Shown piece after piece: positions 44,014 to 52,800 of a stretch of 64,000 nucleotides of DNA. Positions within the stretch are counted from its first letter, which is position 1, and the number at the start of each line of letters is the position of its first letter. Origin of the DNA: Robertmurraya_A mangrovi. Its GTDB lineage: Bacteria; Bacillota; Bacilli; Bacillales; Cytobacillaceae. The notes under the pieces are model-generated. The model did no database searches. It was given only the letters and a program-made list of their open reading frames with translations, and was not told where the DNA came from. Both the position numbers and the translations under genes were made by a program. The stretch spans positions 248,001-312,000 of the forward strand of contig NZ_JAXOFX010000004.1 in the NCBI RefSeq assembly GCF_034427655.1. The letters run 5' to 3'.

Positions 44014-44051
44014 TAAAAAAGGATGGTGTAACTTGCATCATCTTTTTTTTT
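44014..44051 (+). terminator. Terminator of the xpaC-telA operon
   Basis: GATGGTG pairs with CATCATC (one G-U), followed by T9. Confidence 0.85.
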
Positions 44052-44300
44052 CGATAGTAGCAAACTGTAGTTACATTGATTAGTCACATATATATATTCA
44101 CGTTGTTTGAGTTGGCATAATCGTTGAATGCTAGTAATGACCTTTGGAAGGGACTGATTGTTACAGAGGAAAAGACTCCGGAGGATAAGTAATTTACCCC
44201 TTCTTACTAATCCATATACAACTCTAAATGGGATATATAAAATTAGCAAAAAAGCAAAGGTATTTGATTTGATCTGTTTGCTCAGATCCTTTTATCTGTT

Positions 44301-44360
44301 AATGGTAATATGCTGCTATTAAATTGTATAATAGTTAAAGTAGGGAGGTGATAACATCGA
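44301..44360 (+). pseudogene. Decayed copy of the promoter and ribosome binding site of the 88-aa gene
   Basis: AATTGTATAATA...TTAAA..GGGAGGTGATAA matches 44883-44937 almost base for base over its 3' half, but the position of the ATG is ATC and the following codons do not continue the 88-aa frame. It appears to be the stump of a duplicated gene. Confidence 0.55.
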
Positions 44361-44445
44361 GAACCTTTACTATATGTTTCAATCATTGCCCTATTAATCT
44401 TTTCAGGTGTCTCAGCGGAAATATAAATCATTATCGGTCCACCAA

Positions 44446-44550
44446 CTATTTAAATGTTTTATCGTATAAACGTTTAATAACATCTAATGCTTCCTCAAAA
44501 ATAACATCTTCAACTTCATGCTTATCATGAATATTTTTTTCTCCTTTCAT
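44446..44550 (-). CDS. Possible 34-aa protein
   Basis: Too short for usual ORF calling, but AGAGGTGA precedes the ATG at 44550 by six bases and the sequence is acidic and helical (HEVEDVIFEEALDVIKRLYD). A second small frame starts just after its stop in the same direction. No family recognised. It could be a truncated remnant of a longer gene. Confidence 0.35.
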   Translation of the reverse strand: MKGEKNIHDKHEVEDVIFEEALDVIKRLYDKTFK

Positions 44551-44740
44551 TAGAATTCACCTCTGCTTATGGCATATTTTCATTTTTCTTTAGACTATAT
44601 TTAGCATTCTGATAAGAGTCAGAAAAAGCACGGGGGAGGAAACTCAAAGCCGGGGACATTCCAATTACCAGAGAGACGGTCCTTACGGTCTTATTGCGTT
44701 TCTGAATCTTTATATGATACGTGGACAAAAAGAAAGGAAA

Positions 44741-44764
44741 GACCAGGGTGCGTTCCCAACGGTC
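44741..44764. repeat. Dispersed GACC...GGTC palindrome
   Basis: GACCAGGGTGCGTTCCCAAC followed by GGTC; same class as 19663-19686 and 49844-49883. Confidence 0.5.
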
Positions 44765-44931
44765 TTAATATGACTAGATGTATGAATAACCAGATTGAAT
44801 TGCCTTTTATATGTCATTCTGTTCAATTCCGTGGAAAACCAGTGAGACAGTTTTTGTCGTCAAAAGCAAAAATCCTTATAGTAAATGGTTGCTAGTTAAT
44901 TGTATAATATTTAAAACGGGGAGGTGATAAT

Positions 44932-45198
44932 ATGGATAATAATAAACTTGATCGATTGGAAGACATGGTTTCTCAACTTATAAATATAGTTGGTGAAACG
45001 AATGAAATGGTTCGTAGTATGAAAACAGAAATATCTGATATGAAAGTAGAAATTTCTGATATGAAAGCCAAAAATGAAAATAGACATAAGGAAGTAATGG
45101 GTAGACTGCAAGATATCGAGGTAGACCAGGATCTTCTATGGGAGAAAACTATAAAAAATGAAAGGAGTGTCGCTAAAATTGTAAGACCGAAAAATTAG
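44932..45198 (+). CDS. Small coiled-coil protein
   Basis: 88 aa, soluble, acidic-basic heptads throughout (LDRLEDMVSQLINIVGETNE, VRSMKTEISDMKVEISDMKA, with SDMK repeated). No signal peptide or catalytic motif. It has a near-perfect ribosome binding site (GGGGAGGTGATAAT) and a TATAAT at 44903 with TG before it. Similar short coiled-coil proteins are common as solo genes in Bacillaceae and phages; no role can be assigned. A decayed second copy of its promoter and ribosome binding site lies 0.6 kb upstream. Confidence 0.65.
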   Translation: MDNNKLDRLEDMVSQLINIVGETNEMVRSMKTEISDMKVEISDMKAKNENRHKEVMGRLQDIEVDQDLLWEKTIKNERSVAKIVRPKN

Positions 45199-45952
45199 TG
45201 CTCCGTTATTTATTCCTCAAAAACTTTCTTCATTTTGTGACTTCAAAATTCAAAATTTTAGAGTATGAAAAAGGCTTATTTTCAAGGAGGAAAGAGAGAA
45301 TATAAATCCTTAACTCATATAGCTGGTGAACCTTTCTAAAATATAATAAGGGAATATTCTCTCTGGAATCTTGATGTTTATAATCTCAAACTGACTTTAT
45401 GCAAAAGTTAATAAAAAATTATTAATGACTATCAGAGGAAGCTTTTAGTTGACTCTATAAATCTCTTGAAATTAGGCCCTATTATCTAACTCTATCCTCA
45501 GAAAAAACTACTGACTTTAGCTCGGAAATTTAGTCTAGTTTAAATTCTCTTCCAGTTTTCCTTCTATACTAATTATCTTTATTTATTAAGGACATTAAAT
45601 GATCATAATGAAAAGGATGATGTAATTGCCAAGGGTTGCAAGAATAAAAAGCAACACTAAAACCTACCATATTAGATATTTATCATTTTATGTCTGTGAA
45701 AAAATCTCTAAATTCTTCCTTATCCATTTGTATAGATGTTGTTTTACTAATCCCAATAAGTTACATTCTTTTTTTATATAGATATGACAAACTTAGTTAG
45801 CCCCTAATCATTCATCTTCGTAATTACTACGAAATCATTTCTATTGCCACATTTACCTTTACTCTTTAAATACCTTCATTTTTACAAAAAAGAAGAAATT
45901 TTCAACAAAGTGTCTTTAAAAATTCTATAGAAGAATATTTAGGAAGACTCAC
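45199..45952. other. Gene-free gap, about 0.75 kb
   Basis: AT-rich with stops in all frames. I see no gene, RNA or clear palindrome, apart from AGGA just before the comM pseudogene start. Confidence 0.5.
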
Positions 45953-47486
45953 GTGTCTACCAAAGTGAATAGTATTGGTCTAAAGGGCTTAGAAGGCTAT
46001 CGTGTTCAGGTTGAGGTTCAAGTAACAGATGGAATAGGAGCTGTTGTCATCGTTGGCCTACCAGATGCGTCAGTAAAAGAGTCGAAAGAGAGGGTATCTG
46101 CTGCCTTACATCATATGGGTTATCCGTTGATTAATCAGAAAGTAATTATCAATCTTTCACCAGCTGAGCAAAAATAGAATGGGTCATTATTCGATTTGGC
46201 TATTGCATTAGGAGTTTTAAAAAGTGGCGGAAGATTAAAAGAGAATATAACTCAAGATACCGCGTTTATTGGAGCTCTATCCCTTGATGGAACAGTTCTT
46301 CCTGTTGAAGGAATGTTACCAGCTGTAGTAGCAGCAAAAAAATTACACATTAAAAAGTTGTATCTTCCTTATGATATGAAGATGCCAGAGATTATAATAG
46401 ATGATCTCGAATTAATTTATATCTCCTCCATTCAAGATGAAAAAACCTACCTATCCGGTCAAACCATCTTTCCTTATACTACTCAAACCAGAGAGTTATT
46501 CAAAGAAATTAGTAAACATGAGCGGGACTTTAAACAAATTCTTGGTCATGAGCAAGCAAAAAGGGCTTTAGAAATCGCAGCTGCCGGAGGACATCATGTT
46601 ATGTTGGAAGGTCCACCAGGATGGGGGAAAGGTTTACTTGCTGAACATTTTCCACGATTTTACCAGACCTTTCAAATGAAGCACAGCTAGAAAAAGTCAG
46701 CTTATATCAATTAGCTGGTGCAAATTATGACTCACTAGCTAGCCCTCCTTACAGACATCGTCATCATTCTGCATCAAGTGTTTCTATCATTGGAGGTGGA
46801 CCTAGTCCTAAACCAGGAGAAGTGTCCTTAGCACACCGTGGTTTTTTTTTCTAGATGAACTAGCCGAATTCCCAAAGAAGACATTGGACATGCTCCGCCA
46901 ACCCCTTGAAAATAAAAAAGTTACTATCAGTCGAGCCCACTCCACTGTCACCTACCCAGCTGACTTCCTCCTCATAGCTGCTATGAACCCCTGTCCATGT
47001 GGATATATAGGTTCTAATACTCATTATTGCACATGTTCCCCTAAACAAGTTCATTCTTATTAAAACAGCGTATCTAGTCCGATTCGGGATCGGATAGATA
47101 TCTTACTATCTTTAAAACCGGTTATTTTAAAAGGGTCTAATTTTAATACTAATGAAACTTCCAAAGAAATTCAGGAGCGGGTGGTTAAGGCAAGAGAAAG
47201 GCAATATGAACGTTATCAAAAAGAGGTTTGTAATGGATCTGTTTTATTGGAGGATCTGTTAGGAAGAAGCCCGCTTACATCGAGTCAACAAAACATGCTT
47301 CAAAACTGGGGAATGAAAAAAGGCTTTAGTAATCGTGTTCAGATTAAGGTTATACGTCTAGCTAGGACTATAGCCGATCTAACAGGGAGTTTAACGATTG
47401 AAGATGCGCACCTGTGGGAGGCGTTAACTTTAAGGAGAGAGACGAAAAGGCTAGAAGTATTAAATACAAAAATTAAACAGAATTGA
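45953..47486 (+). pseudogene. comM: comM/YifB-family AAA ATPase pseudogene
   Basis: The whole family pattern can be read across about 510 codons, but it is broken four times. (1) An in-frame TAG at 46175 interrupts PAEQK*NGSLFDLAIALG. (2) A one-base loss near 46660 shifts the frame after GPPGWGKGLLAE. (3) A shortened T run near 46845 shifts it again within AHRGxFFLDELAEF. (4) An in-frame TAA at 47060 interrupts SPKQVHSY*NSVSSPI. The Walker A is also changed to GPPGWGKG from GPPGxGKS. Intact ComM is a hexameric helicase that promotes branch migration during natural transformation. A second C-terminal relic is at 49305-49400. Confidence 0.9.
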
Positions 47487-47559
47487 TGGGAATAATAGAC
47501 GGGAGAACGGAATCTGCGTTAATGGGATAAAAAGCCGAAAAGACCGCTCCCTTTGCCTA

Positions 47560-48657
47560 TTAATTTTTATTATTTTCTAAGCTAGTCAGTATCTTAATCA
47601 CTTCATTCCTTAATAATGTAATTTCTTTCTTATATTCTTTAGCAATTTTAATTGGATCTGAAATTCTCCGAGAATAAACATTGCTCTTACCTTTTTCGTA
47701 TTCTATTATTTCTATATCCGTTGTATAGTAATACTTTCCGTTTTTCGATTTTACATATATTTCTTCTCTATAGGTTGGTGTTTTTGACATAATATAGGAC
47801 TTATAGCTTTTAGTTTGAACTTTCTTTGGTGCCGTACTGAACGATTTGTAAGGACCTCTTTCAATTTTGGTTAAATCTTTAGAACTAATGGGAGTTCCTG
47901 TGTTGTATGAAATTCCACCACCTGTCTTAAACTCTACCTTTTTAGAACCCTGTTTTTTTACTAGTGTAATTAGGGGGCTTACCTGTTCTACTCCTTTTCC
48001 AGACAAATCCTCACTCATCACCTTCATAAGGGTGTAATCTGTAAATTTCTTCTCCAGTCCATTTAAGGTAAAGGTGCTATTTAATCTGTTTTTTTCTTTA
48101 GCTGAAAGGGGAAGAGAGGTAAGTTCAGAACGACAATCTTTAAAAATACGCCTAAAGTCGAAAGTTACCTTTGATTTTGACTTCTTATACCAAGAAGATT
48201 TAGTATATACCGTAATGTGAGTACCGGTTATTAATACACCTTTTTTTCCGTTATTTTTAATCGTGTATTGTTCGTAAGGTATAGTATGCTCATAATTACT
48301 AAATAAATTGTTGCCACTAATAGCTACAACCTCAATAATAGCTTGCTTTGAATTCTTCTCTACCGTGTTAGTACTAAAGGCAAAATAGTCTTCCTCACTT
48401 TTTAATACATCAGAGAACCTTTTTAAGAAGACTTCATAACTCACTTTGGATGACCCTTGATAAGAGTATTTGATGTCTCCAACAAATTCAGATTCATGCC
48501 CAACTGCAACCATAGTATAAAGTTCATTACCTTTTATGTAGGTTGGAATTTCATCCACTGGAAGGTTTACAAATTGTACAGATTTGCTTGAAGCTAACAT
48601 GTTCAAGGGATTGAAGCATAGTAAAACCAATAAAATACTTAACATTTTTAATTTCAT
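47560..48657 (-). CDS. Exported protein of unknown function
   Basis: 365 aa. Signal peptide MKLKMLSILLVLLCF cut near LASSK. The mature protein is Lys/Ser-rich with alternating strands and helices (YTIKNNGKKGVLITGTHITV, FRRIFKDCRSELTSLPLSAK, EEIYVKSKNGKYYYTTDIEI) and ends in a basic helix. One Cys. No family recognised. AGGGTAGGAAATT precedes the ATG. It is monocistronic and convergent with the comM pseudogene; no clear terminator is visible between them. Confidence 0.6.
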   Translation of the reverse strand: MKLKMLSILLVLLCFNPLNMLASSKSVQFVNLPVDEIPTYIKGNELYTMVAVGHESEFVGDIKYSYQGSSKVSYEVFLKRFSDVLKSEEDYFAFSTNTVEKNSKQAIIEVVAISGNNLFSNYEHTIPYEQYTIKNNGKKGVLITGTHITVYTKSSWYKKSKSKVTFDFRRIFKDCRSELTSLPLSAKEKNRLNSTFTLNGLEKKFTDYTLMKVMSEDLSGKGVEQVSPLITLVKKQGSKKVEFKTGGGISYNTGTPISSKDLTKIERGPYKSFSTAPKKVQTKSYKSYIMSKTPTYREEIYVKSKNGKYYYTTDIEIIEYEKGKSNVYSRRISDPIKIAKEYKKEITLLRNEVIKILTSLENNKN

Positions 48658-48766
48658 AATTTCCTACCCTCATAAGAACTTAATGATTATTAATGGTAAA
48701 TAATACATTAATTTATACGTTTAAAGATTAAATTTATTACAAATAACAGGAACTTCTTGGAGTGAA

Positions 48767-48791
48767 GACCAGGAAGAGGGTTGCTGTGGTC
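48767..48791. repeat. Degenerate GACC...GGTC palindrome
   Basis: GACCAGGAAGAGGGTTGCTG followed by TGGTC; imperfect relative of the other dispersed palindromes. Confidence 0.35.
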
Positions 48792-48901
48792 TAGATAAGT
48801 TTGATCATATAATTCTATTATAGTTAACAACTATTTATTTAAAGGACATAGCTAACTAAAGTTTTTTTGATTTACTATAATGAATAACAACAAGTATTAT
48901 T

Positions 48902-49093
48902 TTATAAATTCATTCGAATGGCAGCCTTACATTTCCTACAATTAATATTTTTGATATTTGTAAATGTAATATCTTGATATAGTAACTTAGATTTTGTGGG
49001 TACTTCTTTTCTGAAGACACGCTCACATTCACAATGTTTTTCATCTTTTACCGCATGTGTTTTATTTTTTATTGTTATAGTTGGAAAGAACAT
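48902..49093 (-). CDS. Possible 63-aa zinc-ribbon-like protein
   Basis: Two Cys pairs, CEC and CRKC, 29 residues apart, with a basic N-terminus. A weak GAGG lies 13 bases before the ATG. It could be a truncated zinc-ribbon protein or chance. The context is a decayed region. Confidence 0.3.
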   Translation of the reverse strand: MFFPTITIKNKTHAVKDEKHCECERVFRKEVPTKSKLLYQDITFTNIKNINCRKCKAAIRMNL

Positions 49094-49304
49094 TATAATA
49101 TAACCTCGGAATATATGGTATTTTTTGTATTTAAATAGTATTATAGTACTATATTAAAAGTAATTCAATTTTAAAGACCGAGTACGGTTCCATTGGTCAA
49201 ATAATTTACGAGGTTAACGATTTTGAGGACATAGAAGAACGAAAAGTTGGTCTACTTGCTTCCACCTTATAGCATGATGAATCTTGCTCCTGTTGACCAA
49301 AACA

Positions 49305-49400
49305 GATTATACATAGCTAGGACAATTTCCGGTCTAAAACGGAATTTAACAATTGAAGATGCGCATTTGTGGGGGAGGTATTGACATTGAGGTAAGAGCC
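49305..49400 (+). pseudogene. Second relic of the comM 3' end
   Basis: AGCTAGGAC, TTTAAC.ATTGAAGATGCGCA and TGTGGG.GAGG line up with 47361-47450 of the comM pseudogene, which encodes LARTIADLTGSLTIEDAHLW. Base differences are spread evenly and the frame ends at TGA. It is a separate, older or duplicated fragment 2 kb from the first. Confidence 0.65.
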
Positions 49401-49596
49401 GGAAATCCTAAAAACCCCAAATGTTACAATTACAGGACTGGTGGTTACTGCCTCTGTGGTATAGGGGTATGAGAAGATATGTTGAATTATGTAAAAAAGT
49501 ATTCATACATTAAATGTCGTAGTATATATATTACTGGTTATATTTGTAAAAGAAGGGGCCGTCCCTGTGGTTTCCTGTGATTACCAAGGTGGTTAC

Positions 49597-49752
49597 ATGA
49601 GTAAAGTAAGTAAACTTTCAGTAAATAAATCATATCAATTTAATAAACCTTTAGAAGAAATATTAATTAAAGGCAATGAGAAGGATTCATCAGTTCAAGA
49701 ATTATTAACCGAACTAACAAAGAAGTTAGGCACTATATTTTATGAAAAATAA
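49597..49752 (+). CDS. Possible 51-aa protein
   Basis: Starts at ATG 49597 after AAGGTGGTTAC. The sequence is protein-like and amphipathic (KVSKLSVNKSYQFNKPLEEI, SVQELLTELTKKLGTIFYEK), with no signal peptide. No family recognised. The palindromic element just upstream covers its leader. Confidence 0.4.
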   Translation: MSKVSKLSVNKSYQFNKPLEEILIKGNEKDSSVQELLTELTKKLGTIFYEK

Positions 49753-49843
49753 TAAATATCTTTTATGTGTATAAATAATTTCCTTTGCCACATGAGCCGG
49801 TATTATTTTTTCATTTTCATCTCAATTTTAAGTAAGACCTATT

Positions 49844-49883
49844 CCTGGAGGCCCAAAGGGAACGTCCCTGTGGTTACCTCCTA
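49844..49883. repeat. Dispersed GGGAACGTCCC palindrome, doubling as hairpin after the PP2C operon
   Basis: CCTGGAGG-CC-AAAGGGA and TCCCTGTGG-TTACCTCC fold into a long imperfect stem, 20 bases beyond the stop of the Nudix-like gene. Its centre GGGAACGTCCC is like the ends of the IS1182 element. It may end the operon transcript, although there is no T run. Confidence 0.5.
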
Positions 49884-49905
49884 GAAATATAAATATATGT
49901 TCAAA

Positions 49906-50817
49906 TTAATCTTTATCATTATGCATCTCAATAACTCCAAACCTACTTTTTAGTAGTTCCCACACCGCAACCGCTGATATAGGAGACCATTCTAGATAGC
50001 GCAAATAAGGAATAATAGCTGCTGGATCTAGTTCTACAAAGAAATAGTGTCCTTCTTCAATCTCGTTGTAATCGTCAGCATTCTTCATGCCTTGAATTAC
50101 TTCTTGTTTGTCCTTTTTAATGTTTGCATCAACAAGAAAAATAAGTTGTTTATCTCTAGTTTGTAGAGCTAATCCCCTAATTGAAAGGTTTTCCAAAGGG
50201 ATGTTAATCCCAAGCTCCTCATAAATCTCTCTTTGTGCGGTAAGAAGCGGAGAAGGTTGTCCATGAGAATTAAAGTCAGTCCATTTAACTGAACCTCCCA
50301 TCGCTCCTGAGGCACCAGTACTCATGCAATTAGGAAAGTTCTTCAGATGTTTTGAGCGTTTGGTAAGAAATAGGTAAGTATGTTCTCCCTCTTCAACGAT
50401 CAAATTAATAACAACTGCTAATTCATTAGATAACATAGTAGGTGTATATGATTCTAGTTCAATTACCTCCTTTTCACTTAAAGTTTTATTGGTTGTTAAA
50501 AAGGAAGCAAAATCGGTCCATTCTGTTTCTAGTGTAAGCATGTTTTCTGTAATATTAAGCTGACTGCAACGTATATGATATTCACTATTGTAAGAGAGGT
50601 GTTTTAAGGCCTCTTTATATTTACGATCCAAACTTTTGTCATACATGAATCTATTTTCTTTATGATGAAATAAGTAAGTGTGATGATCCATACCAACTAA
50701 CTTTATGGGATAAGATAGACCATATATTTGATATTGGTGGAGTCTTGAATTCAATTTTTTTAAATGTGGTAAGATACAATGCTCTTTATTGTATGATATT
50801 AATTTTTCCATTTCCAT
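49906..50817 (-). CDS. Nudix-like protein, third gene of the TPR-PP2C-Nudix operon
   Basis: 303 aa, soluble. The N-terminal about 130 residues are unrecognised. The C-terminal half looks like a Nudix hydrolase fold: ELAVVINLIVEEGEHTYLFL for the first strands, TGASGAMGG, then REIYEELGINI matching the REUxEExGU core of the Nudix box. The front of the box is unusual: about 20 residues are inserted after the Gly, and the usual G-x5-E glutamate is not seen. It might still hydrolyse a nucleoside diphosphate compound through the REIYEE glutamates, or bind one as a sensor. Its start is 3 bases from the phosphatase stop, so it is co-expressed with it. Confidence 0.65.
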   Translation of the reverse strand: MEMEKLISYNKEHCILPHLKKLNSRLHQYQIYGLSYPIKLVGMDHHTYLFHHKENRFMYDKSLDRKYKEALKHLSYNSEYHIRCSQLNITENMLTLETEWTDFASFLTTNKTLSEKEVIELESYTPTMLSNELAVVINLIVEEGEHTYLFLTKRSKHLKNFPNCMSTGASGAMGGSVKWTDFNSHGQPSPLLTAQREIYEELGINIPLENLSIRGLALQTRDKQLIFLVDANIKKDKQEVIQGMKNADDYNEIEEGHYFFVELDPAAIIPYLRYLEWSPISAVAVWELLKSRFGVIEMHNDKD

Positions 50818-50820
50818 TCC

Positions 50821-51690
50821 TCAAAGTAACTGAATAAGAATACCAGTTTTATCATCATGCTTCTTTAAGCGCGGATAGAGGAAACATGCCGGATCCTTAT
50901 CTTCTACCTCTTGAATCGTTTGAAACAGTTCTGAAACGCCTTTTTCAAAGGCTAACTCAGCACTTTTATGCCAACCACAATCTTTTTGATGTAGTTTCAA
51001 TCCATCGGATAGTAACAATATCTTTTCCACATTAATTAGAGGTATAGAACCACTTTCCAAGTAAGATAAAGCTTCTGAACTACCATCAATAATTCCATAT
51101 CCGCTTGTAGTATTAAGTTTGTTTCGATTTTCCCTTAGCAATGGAGTAATTTCTGCTCTACATTCACTGAACAGCTCTACTAACTTGTCTTGTGGTAGAG
51201 TATTGAGGCTGGTTTCTAATTCTATAGCTCGTTGATTTAATAATAAATGTAAGGTTGTTATGGACATTGCGTCTAATACATCTAAATGATCGTATGTTAG
51301 AGTCCTTATGGCTCCAGTTTTGTATTGAATGAAGATCATACAGTCCCCTGCGGATAAGTAATGTAGAGTGCTTTTATCAAGTTGAATAGCTGCAAGACCA
51401 CAAGTACTCCTCTCGTACTTAGGAATATCTTGTACGTCCATACCTGTTATACGTTTCGTTTCTTGAGCCAAACTTTGATTTGCACTAGCAATAATCTTTT
51501 TCAGTGACTTTTCCTGACTATTTTCAATACCCTCTTTTACAATGGTTGAAGCAACATTACCCGCTAGGCCTCCAAGGCCTGTCGCTCCATCAATAGCGGC
51601 AAAGATATTTCTATTCTTATCGATGACATAGGCATCTTCGTTATTTACATTTGATCCTTTTTTGTATATATATTCTATCGAGCTAATCAT
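50821..51690 (-). CDS. PP2C-type serine/threonine protein phosphatase, second gene of the operon
   Basis: 289 aa, soluble. PP2C signatures occur in order with the metal-binding acids kept: NNEDAYVID, FAAIDGATGLGGLAGNVAS, YERSTCGLAAIQLDKSTLHY, LSAGDCMIFIQYKTG, ILLLSDGL and KHDDKTGILIQLL. It would dephosphorylate phospho-Ser/Thr residues using two metal ions. The helical insert between LTYDHLDVLDAM and GYGIIDGSSEALSYLESG is longer than in short bacterial PP2Cs. No serine/threonine kinase lies in the window. It is ten bases after the TPR gene and three before the Nudix gene. Confidence 0.82.
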   Translation of the reverse strand: MISSIEYIYKKGSNVNNEDAYVIDKNRNIFAAIDGATGLGGLAGNVASTIVKEGIENSQEKSLKKIIASANQSLAQETKRITGMDVQDIPKYERSTCGLAAIQLDKSTLHYLSAGDCMIFIQYKTGAIRTLTYDHLDVLDAMSITTLHLLLNQRAIELETSLNTLPQDKLVELFSECRAEITPLLRENRNKLNTTSGYGIIDGSSEALSYLESGSIPLINVEKILLLSDGLKLHQKDCGWHKSAELAFEKGVSELFQTIQEVEDKDPACFLYPRLKKHDDKTGILIQLL

Positions 51691-51700
51691 TTAAACACCT

Positions 51701-52756
51701 CTATTTAATAAGCTTTACTAAAAATGGGCCAACAATTAATAATAATCCAATGAGAAAAATATATACCTGGTATATTCTTTTTACCTGTTTCGGCTGAAAC
51801 AACATCCCTAAACTAACGTAACCTAAAAGTATGCACCCTGTTAAGATCATGATCAAATATGCCGTTTCGTGAAAGCTTTTATCACCAATCATATTTAAGG
51901 AACCGATTGTTAAGCTGATAATGGCTACAAAGAAACCTAAAAATTGTAAGTTATCCTTTTGAAGTTTTTCCATTGAAACAACCATGTTCTCTTTGGATTG
52001 TTCAAATTCTTCCTTTGTTTTATATAGCTCCTTTAGAATAAGGTGCGATTTTTCTTCCATTTGGATACGAGTTAGGTGAGATTGGTAATCATTTATACGG
52101 ATGGAATAGTCTGTAATAGTTGAATCTTCAAGATCTATAGCTTTATGTATGGCACGTCTAGCCTCTGTGAAGTCTTTTCTTAACGCTAATAGACGTCCTC
52201 TCGTACAGTGAAACTTTGCATAGTGATTATCGAGTCTAACCACCTCATTAATTTTTATCATTGCGTCTTCTAAAATAGAGGGCGATACGTTTAGCTTATG
52301 CTCTTCTGCCTTCACAACAGACTCTACATAGCTATGTAATACCCCAACCTGCCTAGACAGTTCTGGATGCTGAGCAGCCTTTGAAGCACAAGACATTGCC
52401 ATTTCGATATCATTTGGTGTATCAAACTGTTTGTAATATAACGCCTCAATATGATAATACAAAGGTAAATGTTCAAAATAAGCCCCGTAGTCCCTAAGTA
52501 ATTCCCTATATATTGAGAAATTTTTCATCCGACGTGAATAAATACATAAGACAAAATAGCACTCAAAAGTAGCAGGCTGAGAAGAAGGAACCCTTTCCTT
52601 TAACCAGGTTAGTAAAAGATCAAACTCTGCCTTCGAAACATTTTGAGACGCATACTTCGTTAACTGCACTTCATATGTTCGCATTTTCATATCGGGAAGT
52701 GTTTCAGAGAATTCTAGGAATCTCGTAATTGTTTCAGGAGGAGATAAAGTAGTCAT
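51701..52756 (-). CDS. TPR-like protein with three C-terminal membrane segments, first gene of the operon
   Basis: 351 aa. Residues about 1-235 are helical repeats of TPR character (DLLLTWLKERVPSSQPATFE, YHIEALYYKQFDTPNDIEMA, FHCTRGRLLALRKDFTEARR with the A-x-A-I-D-L ending). A coiled coil follows (LKELYKTKEEFEQSKENMVV), then three membrane segments (LQFLGFFVAIISLTIGSLNM, AYLIMILTGCILLGYVSLGM, IYQVYIFLIGLLLIVGPFLV). This suggests a cytoplasmic scaffold tethered to the membrane. GGTGAAATAA precedes the ATG. Next comes the PP2C gene ten bases on. I know no named system with this order of genes. Confidence 0.7.
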   Translation of the reverse strand: MTTLSPPETITRFLEFSETLPDMKMRTYEVQLTKYASQNVSKAEFDLLLTWLKERVPSSQPATFECYFVLCIYSRRMKNFSIYRELLRDYGAYFEHLPLYYHIEALYYKQFDTPNDIEMAMSCASKAAQHPELSRQVGVLHSYVESVVKAEEHKLNVSPSILEDAMIKINEVVRLDNHYAKFHCTRGRLLALRKDFTEARRAIHKAIDLEDSTITDYSIRINDYQSHLTRIQMEEKSHLILKELYKTKEEFEQSKENMVVSMEKLQKDNLQFLGFFVAIISLTIGSLNMIGDKSFHETAYLIMILTGCILLGYVSLGMLFQPKQVKRIYQVYIFLIGLLLIVGPFLVKLIK

Positions 52757-52800
52757 TTATTTCACCACTAATAGTAAATTTTTTGTTAATTATAATTTTA

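Larger units (their letters stand above)
44052..44931. other. Decayed intergenic region
   Basis: About 0.9 kb holding the decayed promoter copy, the possible 34-aa gene and two degenerate palindromes of the GACC...GGTC type (near 44654-44692 and at 44741-44764). The plus-strand 60-codon ORF at 44348-44530 starts within the relic and is not credible. Confidence 0.45.
48658..49596. other. Decayed intergenic region
   Basis: Between the exported-protein gene and the possible 51-aa gene. It holds a degenerate palindrome, the possible zinc-ribbon ORF and the comM relic. Otherwise AT-rich and featureless. Confidence 0.4.

Noticed and set aside
44348..44530. 60-codon plus-strand ORF
   Set aside because: It starts in the decayed ribosome-binding-site copy at a codon that is not the original start, and a small minus-strand frame with a better ribosome binding site overlaps it.
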